Below are positions 7,685 to 16,631 of a stretch of DNA of 64,000 nucleotides, in pieces (the stretch's first letter is position 1; each line of letters starts with the position of its first letter). Source of the stretch: CAWHNT01 sp963830775 (lineage in GTDB: Bacteria; Pseudomonadota; Alphaproteobacteria; Geminicoccales; Geminicoccaceae); NCBI GenBank assembly GCA_963830775.1, contig CAWHNT010000046.1, positions 1 through 64,000 on the forward strand. The letters run 5' to 3'. Position numbers and translations under genes: made by a program. The notes under the pieces are model-generated. The model was not told the DNA's origin. It searched no databases and saw only the letters and a program-made list of their open reading frames with translations.

Positions 7685-8827
7685 TCAGACGACCCTCCGG
7701 AGGCCGGTGAGCTTGTTTCCATGCGGTGACCACGCGACGGTCTGGTTCGCGAGCAGCCGGCCCTCGCCAAGCAGCTCGTTCATCGCCTCCTTCAGCTCGC
7801 GGTCGCTGTGGCCGTTGACGAGGCCGAGCGCTCTCATCTGCTTGGGCGCATACTTCGTGCTGTTGGCCGAGTGCGAAACGTTGATGCCCATGGCATCCAA
7901 GCGCTCCAGCGCGCCCAGGAAAGCCTCGCGCACCTTCCTCCTCTTCGCCTCCACCTCGCACCGCTCATCCAGCGTCATGAGCGTCGGATCGGCGACGCGG
8001 AACGCCCCATCACGCCACGTCAGCTCGAGGCTGTCCTTGGCCGCATAGTTGGCCTTGGAGCGCATCAGTACCCGGCGCGGGTCGTTGAGGTCCGGCTCTT
8101 CTCCGTCCTTCGGTGGCGGCGGCGGAGCGAGATAGAGGCGGGCCCGAGGTTTGTTCTCCCATGCGCCGCAGCCGGTGAACTCGCTGGTGCCGGCCTTGTT
8201 TGGGTGGCCGAGCAGGAAGACGGAGCCCTTCACGGGCCGCACAAGGCGGAGCAGGAGGTTGAGGAAGTAGGTTGCCTCGGAAGGATCGTTGACGTTGCCG
8301 CCAAAGAGGTCGGCGATGCCGTCGAGCATGAGGAGGCCGGGCCGCAGGTCGCAGATCGCGTCGGTGAGATCGGCAAAGAACCCGGTCGGAGCCAGGCCAC
8401 CGTTCCTGCTCTTGGCGACGAGCAGGTTCTCGTCCGCGCCAAGACGGGGCAGATAGGTGAAATCTGTGAAGGCAGAGAGAGGCTTGTTCATAGCGTCGGC
8501 GGCCGACGCCATCCGTCGGTGTAGTTCGTCTTCATCGTCTTCGCAGTAGATGCCAAGCACCTTCTGTCGGACGACCGGCATACCCAGCCAATGGCCTCCG
8601 ATAGAGGCGGCCATGCTCAGCCCGATGCCGAGCGTCGTCTTTCCGCCACCGCCACGGCCATAAAGGCTGGTGATATGACCGTGCGGCACCCACTGCGGGA
8701 CAAGCCAGCTCCGTGGCGGGATCGCCCTTCCGTCGAGGCTGGCGGCTTTCCGCGGATCGAGTTGAGATACCCACGAGCCCTCGACTGGCTCTTCCCGGAA
8801 CCCTGCCGGCGGCTCTTGGTGCTTCAC
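7685..8827 (-). CDS. RepA/AAA_25-type replicative helicase
   Basis: This 380-residue RecA-fold ATPase resembles the hexameric helicases (RepA of RSF1010, AAA_25) found on plasmids and satellites. The Walker A motif is LYGRGGGGKTTLGIGLSMA near residue 50, an acidic stretch YCEDDEDELHRR follows, and Walker B is LRPGLLMLDGIADLFGGN near 155. Motif LLGHPNKAGTSEF follows. The C-terminal 130 residues look like a winged helix used for DNA contact. The GTG start at 8827 overlaps the stop of the upstream primase gene by four bases, so the two are translationally coupled. It probably unwinds the adjacent iteron origin. Confidence 0.75.
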   Translation of the reverse strand: MKHQEPPAGFREEPVEGSWVSQLDPRKAASLDGRAIPPRSWLVPQWVPHGHITSLYGRGGGGKTTLGIGLSMAASIGGHWLGMPVVRQKVLGIYCEDDEDELHRRMASAADAMNKPLSAFTDFTYLPRLGADENLLVAKSRNGGLAPTGFFADLTDAICDLRPGLLMLDGIADLFGGNVNDPSEATYFLNLLLRLVRPVKGSVFLLGHPNKAGTSEFTGCGAWENKPRARLYLAPPPPPKDGEEPDLNDPRRVLMRSKANYAAKDSLELTWRDGAFRVADPTLMTLDERCEVEAKRRKVREAFLGALERLDAMGINVSHSANSTKYAPKQMRALGLVNGHSDRELKEAMNELLGEGRLLANQTVAWSPHGNKLTGLRRVV

Positions 8828-9702
8828 CCGGCCAGCCTCCGGGCCCGTAGGACGTCGTTCGCGTCCTTGGCCGCGATGGGCCGGATTAGCCGGGCATCTC
8901 GGCCCTCGCGCCGGAGCCGCAGCACCGCCTCGCGGGCCCGCTGCATGCCGACGTCGTCGACGTCGGCGACCACCTGCACCTCGGTGAACCGAGCCGGCAG
9001 CACGAGCTCGACCATGTTGCCGGCGTTGAGCGCTGCCCAGGTCGGGACGCCGCTCAGCTCGCGGTAGGCCAGCGCATCCTCGACGCCCTCGGTGACGGCG
9101 AGCAGCGGCCCCGGCGCCTCGAACAGGCGGCGAGCAGTTGCCCTTGGTCGGGCCGAGCCCGCGGCGCTCGACCTTGCCCGTCGAGCGCGGGCCTGATGCG
9201 CCAGACGCCGACCACGAGCCCGCCCGACCGCGGCGTTGACGGGAGCGATGATGCAGCCGGTCGGTCTGCTCCCCACGGGCAGCACGGGTGCCAGCGCAGC
9301 CGGTCGTGGTTCCAGCGCGCGATGCCGCGGCGCTCGCGGAGGTAGCGCCAGGCGGTCCGGCGCGCCGGGCCAGATGTCCTGCGCCTCGCGCCATAGCTCC
9401 TGCGCCAGCTCCCGGTTGCGCTCGTTCGGCTCGCTGCAGGCTCACTGGCGAGCACTCGACCACCGGGACGGGTCGGGGGCCCGCCACCGCTCCGTGGTCT
9501 GGAGGGCTCCCCAGGCGGCGGCAGCTGCCTCTCCAGCCGCAGCGGTGGCAGCACCAGGTTGCGGAGCCCTCGGGCTCGACCTTCACCGCCAGCGCGTCAT
9601 CGCCCTTCCGCGGCTTGTCGGGGCGCACTGCGGGCAGGGGCAGCGATGCTCGCCGGGCTGCTCGCGGCGGAGGCGGATGCCGAGCTCGGCAAGCGTGCTC
9701 AT
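8824..9702 (-). CDS. Zn-finger/toprim primase of the integrated element, frameshifted
   Basis: The gene starts at the ATG at 9702 (MSTLAELGIRL). It reads a CHC2-like zinc finger CPCPQC...ATWCCHRCGWRGS, a linker with AQELWREAQDIWPG, and a clear toprim half: LLAVTEGVEDALAYRE followed by VQVVADVDDVGMQRAREA and AAKDANDVLRARRLAG. The conserved toprim Glu and the DxD are present. The parts lie in at least three frames, so several indels separate them; either the gene is decaying or the sequence is faulty. It should lay down primers for replication from the nearby origin. Its stop overlaps the helicase start. Confidence 0.6.
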
Positions 9703-10002
9703 GCTTCACCGCCCTGCCGCAGCGGTGCCGCCAGCGTGTTGAGCCGGCCCATGTCGGAGCCGAGTCCGGCCATCTCGTGCTTCGAGGACGGCGGCAAGCT
9801 GCCGGAGCTCGCTAAGCACGCCTTCGACCTCGAGGATGCGCTCGCCGATGCGCCGCAACCGGGCGCAGGCGTTCTCAGGCGAGACGGCGCCTACCGCCGA
9901 CGCGCCTGCCGTGCTAATGTCGTGGGGTCTGCTCGTGCTCGCGAAGCAAACCGCGACGCCCGTCGGGTTCGGCCCCTGGCGGGCGTTGCCACGTCTGGGC
10001 AT
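9699..10002 (-). CDS. Small hypothetical coiled-coil protein, probably frameshifted
   Basis: An open frame from 10002 contains ARLRRIGERILEVEGVLSE, which looks like a short coiled coil. In the next frame the reading MAGLGSDMGRLNTLAAPLRQ runs to a TGA that overlaps the primase ATG in an ATGA junction. I therefore think the natural gene switches frame near 9770 because of an indel. No family is recognised. Its position between the AlpA-like regulator and the primase suggests a minor replication or regulation role in the element. Confidence 0.4.
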
Positions 10003-10011
10003 GAGCTTGCC

Positions 10012-10266
10012 TCATGCCGCCTGTTGGCCGACGAATGCGCGAAGATCGGTCAGGCGGTAGAGACACCGGCGTCCGATCCGGATCGGCTTCGGGCCGATCC
10101 CGATGCGCGCCCATCGTTCCAACGTAGGTACCGAGTTCCTCAGGAAGCGGGCGGCCTCGTCGCGCGTGTAGAGCACATCCTGGTCCGTAAGGGGCAGCCC
10201 TACCATTTCACTGGACTGCTTCATCATCCGTTCTTGACCCTTCATGCTGCATCGTGATGGCAGCAC
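10012..10266 (-). CDS. AlpA/excisionase-like helix-turn-helix protein
   Basis: This protein of about 80 residues has the MerR/AlpA-like winged helix typical of excisionases and P4 AlpA regulators: VLYTRDEAARFLRNSVPTLE, RWARIGIGPKPIRIGRR and CLYRLTDLRAFV. The motif order is recognition of a helix-turn-helix, then a wing G.GP..I.I.GRR..Y, then a final helix. The GTG at 10266 gives the longest form, and the ATG at 10245 is an alternative start. In P4-like satellites such proteins control integrase or primase expression. It precedes the primase-helicase genes on the same strand. Confidence 0.75.
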   Translation of the reverse strand: MLPSRCSMKGQERMMKQSSEMVGLPLTDQDVLYTRDEAARFLRNSVPTLERWARIGIGPKPIRIGRRCLYRLTDLRAFVGQQAA

Positions 10267-10293
10267 TCCTTTCGCAAGCGCCCGGATCGAAAG

Positions 10294-11011
10294 CTAAGGG
10301 GAACTTTCGACCTTCTTGGTACGCTTTTTCCCCCTGCGCGCCCGCCGCGCCGGGCTCGATTCTCGCAGCTTGTCGGCTGTGAGCGCGGCACCTGTAATCA
10401 GTCCGACCGCTTCGCTCACAAACTCGCCGCCGAGGTTTGGCTCCGTGGATGATCCTCCAGGAGGTGTTCCCGCCGCCGCAGGACTACCTTTCTCTGCTTC
10501 CCAGAAGCCTTTCAGCATTTCCGTTATATTATCACGTGGCCAGACACGTTTCTGCGAGTCCAATTCGGGCCACGATCGGACGACCATCTCCCCTACTTGC
10601 GCCAGGTATGCTAGACCTTTGCCAAAATGAATTGAGTCCGTATCATAACTACGAGCATGTACAAAAAGACCGGACTGAAGGCTAGTAGAGAGACTATCCC
10701 ATGTTTTGAAAAGCCCTTTCGCCTTAGAGATAAAATCCATCACGTGCATATTCCCAGCATTGTTTCGACGCAGCTCGTCGCTGATCCAGCTAGTTCGACA
10801 TCTACCATTATCTCGGATAGCGCCGACCCGTTCAGTTCAAATTTCTGCGCTAGGTTCTTAATTGCGTCGGGAGGAATTGGCCCGCTGGTACGACCTATCG
10901 TTATCCGCCCCCAAGGGGTGGGCGACGGCCGAGCGGAGGCTTCTTTGACATCCGAATCTCCCGATCGCCTACCGTAGAGGATCAAGCCCCAACCCTGCGA
11001 GGCGAGTTCAT
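10294..11011 (-). CDS. Hypothetical low-GC cargo protein, frameshifted
   Basis: This is the least GC-rich stretch of the element. Frames join to a protein that starts at about the ATG at 11011 and continues WGRITIGRTSGPIPPDAIKN, LAQKFELNG, then WISDELRRNNAGNMHVMDFI and SKAKGLFKTWDSLSTSLQSG. It ends in a lysine/arginine-rich tail RGKKRTKKVESSP. At least two indels interrupt it. I recognise no domain. Its position between the regulator and the integrase is where satellites carry cargo such as defence genes, but I have no direct evidence for that role. Confidence 0.4.
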
Positions 11012-11074
11012 CTGGTGGAGCAGGGCCGCCCCGAAGGACGGCCCCTGTCCGATCGTCGCGGCGCAGCGACAGGC

Positions 11075-11224
11075 TCAACCCAGCGCCGGCACTTCCAGCT
11101 GCGCCAGCTTTCTCTTCATCAGCCGTCGGTGGCCGACGTCGCGCGCCAGCGCTTCCATCCTCGCGAGGATGGCGCTGATGCGGGCGAGCGCCTGATCGAG
11201 GGTCCGGCTGCGCTTGCGCCTCAT
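11075..11224 (-). CDS. 49-residue basic hypothetical protein
   Basis: A short ORF starting MRRKRSRTLDQALARISAIL encodes a strongly basic, helical protein of 49 residues. Its ATG overlaps the stop of the upstream gene in an ATGA junction, which is the main support that it is real. It has the look of small helical proteins found in integrated elements. The function is unknown. Confidence 0.5.
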   Translation of the reverse strand: MRRKRSRTLDQALARISAILARMEALARDVGHRRLMKRKLAQLEVPALG

Positions 11225-11554
11225 GCCGACGCCTCCGGTGCCAGCCGCAGCGACAGGTTGGGCTCGCCTGCGGGCTCTTCCGTCCCGGTGTCCTCAACCA
11301 TCACCTCCATGCTGAGCAGCGTGTCCAGGTTCTCGACCTCGCACTCCAACTGCTCGGCCAGTAGCGGTGATGAGCGTTGCCTCGTCAAAGCGGCCGAGGT
11401 TCTCGTGCAGCACCCACAGCGCCCGGCCACGTCCCGAACGCCGTCTGCGATCGGCTCGGCCGGCACGCGGTCGCCCGGCAGCCCGACCTTCAGGTGGCGA
11501 GCTTCCGGCTGCGGACGTGGGTTTCGGTGCAGCCACGGCTTGGGTCTCAGCCAT
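11221..11554 (-). CDS. Small hypothetical protein, frameshifted
   Basis: The gene starts MAETQAVAAPKPTSAAGSSP at the ATG at 11554, which lies inside the last codons of the preceding gene. The middle reads ALWVLHENLGRFDEATLI and the end reads LLAEQLECEVENLDTLLSME, in different frames, so at least one or two indels are present. The pieces are helical, with a conserved-looking ending NLSLRLAPEASA. The overlap with both neighbours points to a compact operon of the integrated element. No family is recognised. Confidence 0.4.
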
Positions 11555-11968
11555 GGGGCTGCCCTCTGGCCAGCCGCTCGACCGTCGCCAGCGCGTTCTC
11601 CAGCGCAGCTTCCATGTCGTCGTTGGGCAGGCTCGACCCGCACCAGTGATGCAGCATCCGGAGCTGGTCACGCGCCCCTGCCGCGGTGCAGGCGGGCGTG
11701 GTGCCGATCAGGTTCTCCAGCTCCAGCGCCCCTGCCACTCCGTGCAGTCCTGCAGCTCGCGGGCGCCCGGCCCGGGGCCGTTGCACCAGGCAACCAGCGC
11801 TTCCCACTCGGCGTACCAGGCAGGGTGCGGGTCAACTGCCTCGTCGGTGAGTGCCGATGGTGCGCCCAGCGCCACCCCGGCGCCGAGGGCCGCAACACCA
11901 CGCAGCAAGGCACGGCGGGAGGTAGCCTGTTCGGAGGTCGAGCGGGCGGTTACGATGCCCTGCGTCAT
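11547..11968 (-). CDS. Small protein with twin-arginine-like leader, frameshifted
   Basis: The N-terminus has a twin-arginine-like leader, TSRRALLRGVAALGAGVALG, followed by DPHPAWYAEWEALVAW and ELQDCTEWQ. The frame must then change, with one base missing near 11725, to give ELENLIGTTPACTAAGARDQ and a stop at 11547. The WYxEW...LE.LI..TPA..AGAR.QL pattern recurs in small element-borne proteins of alphaproteobacteria. The function is unknown. It is the first gene after the integrase on the minus strand. Confidence 0.5.
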
Positions 11969-12089
11969 CGGTGTGGTCCTTCACATCGGTGGCAGCCGCC
12001 CTGCTGCAGCAACAGCCGGATGGCCGGGCGCCGGTCTCGTTGACGGAGGCCGGTCCCTCTCATTGCCGGGCACCGCCCGGCGCGGATGC

Positions 12090-13339
12090 TCAGCCGGTCG
12101 CCCGGCGCGGCATGGCGATGATCCTTTCCGGTTCCCCCTCGACGAGCGCCAGCACATGCCGGGCCCAGCGGCCGGCAGCCTCGACCCGCTGGCGCCAGTA
12201 GTCGCCGCGGTCGTAGGTGGCGGCGAGCTCGTCGCCGATCGCGTGGTTGAGGAGCAGTTCGGACATCTGCGGGTCGACGCCGAGCCGGCCAAGGCCAGTG
12301 CGCACGGTCCGGCGCAGATCGTGCAGCGTCCAGCGAGCAAGCCTAGCGGTGGAGCTTGCGTTGTGCACGGCCTTGAGCCGCTGGCTGAAGCCCGAGATGG
12401 GCAGACCTCTTCTGCCCGGGAATACGAGATCGTTACGGGCAAGTCGGGGCAGGTCCGCAGAATGCGGGCCAACTCCGGCGCTACCGGCACCCGATGTGCA
12501 CGGCCCGACTTCGTAACCTCAGCCGGAATGGTCCATACGCCCGCGTTCACCTCAAGGTCCGACCAGCGCATGAGCGCGGTCTCGGTGCGCCGCTGGCCAG
12601 CGAGAAGTAGGGTGCGGAGGTAGGCGGCGAAGACTGGATCGTCCGAGGCATCGAAGGCGCTCCAAGCCGCCCGCAGTTCCCAATCCTCAAGAGCGCGGCC
12701 GGTTCGATCGAGGCGCTCAGCGCGACTGCGCCGCTGCCGACGCCATCCTGCCAGCGGGTTCGCCGTCACAAGACCTTTTTCGGCGGCCCACGAGCAGAAG
12801 GTCGAAAGGCGAGCGCGGAAGTAGGCCCCGGCCCCTGCCCCGTAATTGCGTGCTACGGCCTCGATCCGCTCAACCAGCGTGGCCCGATCAAGCTCCGCGA
12901 GATCGCGCCGGAGATCGGCGGCCAGACCTCGCCTGAGCGTACTCATAATCTGGCCTGCCTTCGCGAGCTTCCGGCCCTCTATCTCCTGGCCGTAACGGTC
13001 CAGCGCTGCCGAGACGATTGCCCGTTCGCGGCGGCGGACCTCGCGCTTGCGCTCGGCTGGGTCCTCGCCGCGGGCCACGGCGCCGAGATGCACACCGGCG
13101 GCCGTGCGGGCCTCGGCCAAGCCGAGAGCAGCCACCTCACCCAGCGTGAGCCAACGGAGCTTGCCCTGGCGACCGCCTCCAGCGCGGTAAAGTAGTACGA
13201 ACTGCTTGCGGCCAGACGGGTAGATGCGCGCCGCAAGGCCGGGCCGCTCGCTGTCCCAGAGCAGCACGTGCGACTTGTCTGCGGGACAGGTCGCCTCCGC
13301 AATCCGCTGCATCGTCAGCCGCACACGCTTGGTCAGCAC
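12090..13339 (-). CDS. int: P4-type tyrosine integrase, frameshifted
   Basis: This site-specific recombinase belongs to the P4 integrase group. The N-terminal DUF4102-like domain reads WDSERPGLAARIYPSGRKQF. The SAM-like core domain runs from about residue 100 to 200, and the catalytic domain has LLAGQRRTETALMRW (first Arg), WTLHDLRRTVRTGLGRLG (HxLRR), LLNHAIGDE and the nucleophile Tyr in TYDRGDYW. One base seems missing near 12433: restoring it joins CPDL to ARNDLVFPGRRGLPISGFSQ. Without that repair the enzyme loses its active site. It sits about 160 bases from the tRNA-Thr scar, its probable attachment site. Confidence 0.82.
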
Positions 13340-13497
13340 CGCCGCACTCCGGCTCAGCCCGCTAACGCTCCGCTAACACATGCATGAGGGCTAGGGACGG
13401 CCCATGCGGCCGCATGATGGCGCCAACCACATGATAGTCAACAGCTTTGCGGACCAGCGAGGGACCTTGATGGCAGGTGCAGGTTCTGGTAATACTT

Positions 13498-13542
13498 TTG
13501 GTAAGGGTGAGGTCGAAAGTTCAATCCTTTCTGGCGGCACCA
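13498..13542 (+). other. tRNA-Thr(GGT) 3' half, attachment-site scar (att)
   Basis: The sequence reads as the 3' half of a tRNA: anticodon loop TTGGTAA (anticodon GGT, threonine), stem GGGTG, variable loop AGGTC, a perfect T-arm GAAAG-TTCAATC-CTTTC, acceptor strand TGGCGGC, then A and CCA. The 5' half is missing: the bases upstream do not supply CACCC for the anticodon stem or GCCGCCA for the acceptor. Integrases that use tRNA genes leave exactly this at one end. The identity with a tRNA begins in the anticodon loop, a usual crossover site. Confidence 0.75.
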
Positions 13543-13560
13543 GTTCTTCCGGGCACGGCG

Positions 13561-13794
13561 ATGGCGGCGATAGTCAATACCGAGCGGATCGTGGGACGGC
13601 TCCGGGAGGCAGGGCTCTCGGCGGCGCAGTCCTATGCCTTTGCACGGCTCCTGGCCGACGTGCGCTGCCCAGGCTTCGACCGCGCCATCGCGCACCAGGA
13701 CCTCGTCACCGCCGGCTACACGGTAAAGCAGGCCGACGTTCTGATCGACGGGGCGGTCGAGATGGTATTGGCGCAGGATCCGCAGTCGGTTTAG
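13561..13794 (+). CDS. Small DUF1640-like hypothetical protein
   Basis: This is a 77-residue protein starting MAAIVNTERIVGRLREAGLS. The pattern of a helical N-terminal segment with LREAGLSAAQSYAFARLL recalls the front part of DUF1640/CCDC90-like proteins, in which a short helix bundle precedes a coiled coil. The coiled coil is absent here, so the family link is weak. It lies just outside the tRNA scar and is therefore the first host-side gene. A longer upstream frame overlaps the tRNA scar and is not credible. Confidence 0.5.
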   Translation: MAAIVNTERIVGRLREAGLSAAQSYAFARLLADVRCPGFDRAIAHQDLVTAGYTVKQADVLIDGAVEMVLAQDPQSV

Positions 13795-14052
13795 GTGCGC
13801 TGAGCCTTCCGGCGCATGAAGTGAACACCAAAGAGTCCGGCTCAACTCCATGGCGTCCCTTGCGGAAAGAGTCCAGCCCGCTCCCGCCGTGCGGCCTTCC
13901 GGTGATGTTGATATCCGCTATAAGCGGTACGGGGATGTTACTGCGCTGGTTCTTCCTCCCGTCTGCAGGTGCCGATGGGCTAGGAAGGACCGCGTGAGTG
14001 TGTTCGTGCGCTGTGCGCGTGCGCCTCGGCAGCAACAGCTCGGAGAACGAGC

Positions 14053-14151
14053 TTGGATTTCCGCGACCTCCTGTGGGTAGTCGGCGTGTGGCTGTCGATG
14101 GCAGCCACGATCCTTGCGACCCTGCGCGGGTTGGTCGAGGTGCTCCTGTAG
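14053..14151 (+). CDS. Possible 32-residue membrane peptide
   Basis: A TTG with an upstream GGAG opens a short frame encoding DFRDLLWVVGVWLSMAATIL and a short tail. It would be a single membrane-spanning peptide. The support is only the ribosome-binding site, the hydrophobic composition and its closeness to another mini membrane ORF at 14273. Confidence 0.25.
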   Translation: MDFRDLLWVVGVWLSMAATILATLRGLVEVLL

Positions 14152-14272
14152 CGGGCACAGCGCTGGCTTTGCCTTTGCATCCCGGTACACCGGGTTCATG
14201 ATTCATCCCACGCCGCAGCCCGACACCTTCTATGCTGCAGGGTGCCGCGGGGCATGCGGTCGGGAGGGAGCC

Positions 14273-14377
14273 ATGCTGTTGCTGGAGCTGGCGGGGCTCG
14301 TCGGCCTCGCTGCGGTAGTGATAGTTGCCGCCTATGCTCTGGCGCTGCAGAACGAGCGCTGGCGCGGCGGCAAGTAG
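14273..14377 (+). CDS. 34-residue single-pass membrane peptide
   Basis: An ATG preceded by the strong ribosome-binding site GGGAGGGAGCC opens a 34-codon ORF beginning MLLLELAGLVGLAAVVIVAA and ending QNERWRGGK. It has one membrane helix followed by a basic cytoplasmic tail. No family is recognised. It converges on the sensor kinase gene, ending 18 bases before it. Confidence 0.45.
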   Translation: MLLLELAGLVGLAAVVIVAAYALALQNERWRGGK

Positions 14378-14394
14378 TCGGCCCGGCCGCGCCG

Positions 14395-16503
14395 CTACCC
14401 CGGCGGCGGGCCGTCCTCGGACGTCTCAACCTTACCCACCAGCACACTCCCCGCCGGGATGGTCATCGTGCAGACGAGACCGTCCGGGGCGAAGTCCATG
14501 GTGACCGAGCCGTCGAGATCGTGCTGCAGGCCCTGCTCGATCAGGGTGCGGCCGAAGCCGCGTCGGGTCGGGACCGTAACCGGCGGGCCATTGCACTCCC
14601 GCCAGCGCAGATGAAGGGCAGGTGCCGCGCCGGGCAGGCCGTCGAGCTGCCAGGAGAGCTCGAGCCGCCCCTCCGGCAGCGACAGCCCGCCATGCTTGGC
14701 GGCGTTGGTCGCCAGCTCGTGCAGGACGAGGCCCAGCGCCAGCGCCGCCTTGGGGTTCAAGGTGAGGTCCGGCCCGGCAAGCTCGGCCCGCACGCCGTAG
14801 GGTGCGAGCTCGGCCGCCGCCAGCGGCCGCAGGCCAGCACCGCGCCACTCGCTCTGGGTCAGGAGGTCGTGCGCGGTCGCCAGGGCAGCCAACCGGCGGG
14901 TGAACACCTCGCGCGCCTCGTCCAGCCCGCGGTCGCCCGAGAGGCTGCGCGCAGCCACGACCCGCACCACGGTAAGGGTGTTCTTGACCCGGTGGCTGAG
15001 CTCGTGGAGCAGCAGGCGCTGACGCTCCTCGGCCTCGCGGCGCTGGGTGACGTCGCGGAGTGCCCCCACCATGCGGACCAGTCGCCCGGTCTCGTCGTAG
15101 ACAAGGCAGTCGCGCTCCGAGATCCAGACATAGCCGTCGGGACGGAGGAACCGGTACTCGTCGGCCCAGAACTCGGCCCGCCGCTCGATGGCGTGATCGA
15201 GGCCCGACTGGGCCCGGCCGCGATCCTCGGGGTGGATCAGCTCGTCCCAGCGTTCCCAGGACGTCCGCATGTCGGCGGCCTTCACCGGCTCGATGCAGTC
15301 CGGCGGATGACCGATCACGGTGCTCAGATTGTCGCCCCAGAAGACCCGGTCGCGGGCCAGATCCCATTCCCAGACCACCTCGCTGCTGGCGCGGGCGATG
15401 AGGCGGAAGCGCGCCTCGCTCTGGCGCAGGGCGGCCGTGGTCTCCTCCTGCTCGGCCTGGCGGCGCCCGATCTCCTGCGCCATCCCGTCGAACGCGGCCC
15501 CGAGGGCGCCGAACTCGCCCCGCCAGCCCGCGAGGCCCGTCCGGGCGTCGTAGTCGCCGCTGCGCCAACGGGCGGCCGCCGCCAGGAGCCGGTCCACGGG
15601 CCGGGCCAGGAAATGCCGGCCGGCGAGGTAGGCCAGCAGGAGAGCCAGCACGAACCCGGCCGCGATCCAGGCGAACCCCCGTCCTGTCGCCCGGTCGACC
15701 GCGGCGAAGGCCTCCTCGGCCGAGAGGCCGGCGCTCACATAGGGGCGACGGAGCGGGACGCTCGGGACGTAGCCCAGGATACGCCGCGTGCCGTCCTGGC
15801 TCACGATCTCCTCGGTGCCGGGAGCGGGGGCGGTCACGAGACGGAGGAACGGCTGCGGGATCGGGGTGCCGACGAACCGCTCCGGCAGGGGCTCGCGGGC
15901 CAGGATCGTGCCGTGCCGGTCGGCGATCGTGACCGAGCCGCCCGGCGGCAGGGCCCGGCGGGCCAGCTGCTCGCCCAGCCAGCGCAGGTCGAGCGTCGCC
16001 ACCACCGCGCCGACGATGGCGCCGGCATCGTCGCGCACCGGCAGGGCCAGGGGCAGGACGGGCTGCTGCAGCACGCTGGCGATCGTGTAGTCGCCGACCA
16101 CGAAGCCGCCCGACCTCAGCACCTCCTGGAAGTAGGGACGGTCCGCCAGCCGCAGCCCGGGCGGTGCGGGGGAGTTGCGGCAAGCCACCCTGCCCGCGAG
16201 GTCGAGGGCCGCAATCGAGCGTACATGCGAGACCCGCGGCTGCAGGGTGGCGAGGAAGGCGGCGCACGGCCCGGCGTCCAGGGCCCGCACCGCGGGCACC
16301 TCGGCCACAGCCGTGAGCAGGCTGTGCACGCCTTCCAGGATCTGGCTCAGCTCGGAGGCGGCGAGCTCCGCCTGGCGCAGGGCCAGCTCGCGGACCTCGG
16401 CCTCGCGGCTGCGCCGCAGGTCCAGCTCGTTGTAGGCCTGGATCGCAAGCGCCGGCAGGAGGGCCACGACCACCAGCAGGAACAGGCGCTGCGCTAGGGT
16501 CAA
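14395..16503 (-). CDS. HWE/HisKA_2-type sensor histidine kinase with Cache, HAMP and PAS domains
   Basis: This is a 702-residue membrane sensor. A signal anchor (LFLLVVVALLPALAIQAYNE) is followed by a large periplasmic Cache-like domain to about residue 290 and a second membrane helix (GFVLALLLAYLAG). A HAMP linker then leads to a PAS domain with RFRLIARASSEVVWEWDLAR and YRFLRPDGYVWISERD. The kinase core has the phospho-acceptor LLLHELSHRVKNTLTVVRVV and the N-box LHELATNAAKHGGLS, both typical of HWE/HisKA_2 kinases. A receiver-only protein lies upstream on the same strand, so they form a two-component pair. The stimulus is unknown. Confidence 0.85.
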   Translation of the reverse strand: MTLAQRLFLLVVVALLPALAIQAYNELDLRRSREAEVRELALRQAELAASELSQILEGVHSLLTAVAEVPAVRALDAGPCAAFLATLQPRVSHVRSIAALDLAGRVACRNSPAPPGLRLADRPYFQEVLRSGGFVVGDYTIASVLQQPVLPLALPVRDDAGAIVGAVVATLDLRWLGEQLARRALPPGGSVTIADRHGTILAREPLPERFVGTPIPQPFLRLVTAPAPGTEEIVSQDGTRRILGYVPSVPLRRPYVSAGLSAEEAFAAVDRATGRGFAWIAAGFVLALLLAYLAGRHFLARPVDRLLAAAARWRSGDYDARTGLAGWRGEFGALGAAFDGMAQEIGRRQAEQEETTAALRQSEARFRLIARASSEVVWEWDLARDRVFWGDNLSTVIGHPPDCIEPVKAADMRTSWERWDELIHPEDRGRAQSGLDHAIERRAEFWADEYRFLRPDGYVWISERDCLVYDETGRLVRMVGALRDVTQRREAEERQRLLLHELSHRVKNTLTVVRVVAARSLSGDRGLDEAREVFTRRLAALATAHDLLTQSEWRGAGLRPLAAAELAPYGVRAELAGPDLTLNPKAALALGLVLHELATNAAKHGGLSLPEGRLELSWQLDGLPGAAPALHLRWRECNGPPVTVPTRRGFGRTLIEQGLQHDLDGSVTMDFAPDGLVCTMTIPAGSVLVGKVETSEDGPPPG

Positions 16504-16631
16504 GATACCTCCGGGGCTGCATCGGCCCGCCCGAGCAGCGGGAGATGAGCCTCCGGAAGGCGGGCTGTCCAGCCCGCGCGCGACGGCGATGCGGGGTCGG
16601 CCAGGACCTTACGCCCTGCGGTGGTCGGGCC

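Noticed and set aside
13465..13542. Complete tRNA gene
   Set aside because: Only the anticodon loop through CCA is tRNA-like; the 5' acceptor and D-arm are not present.
7517..13542. Complete prophage or conjugative element
   Set aside because: No capsid, tail, terminase, relaxase or type IV secretion genes were seen in this stretch.
14242..16497. Plus-strand ORF of 751 codons
   Set aside because: It runs antisense through the sensor kinase and has the arginine/glycine/alanine-rich composition of a shadow frame.
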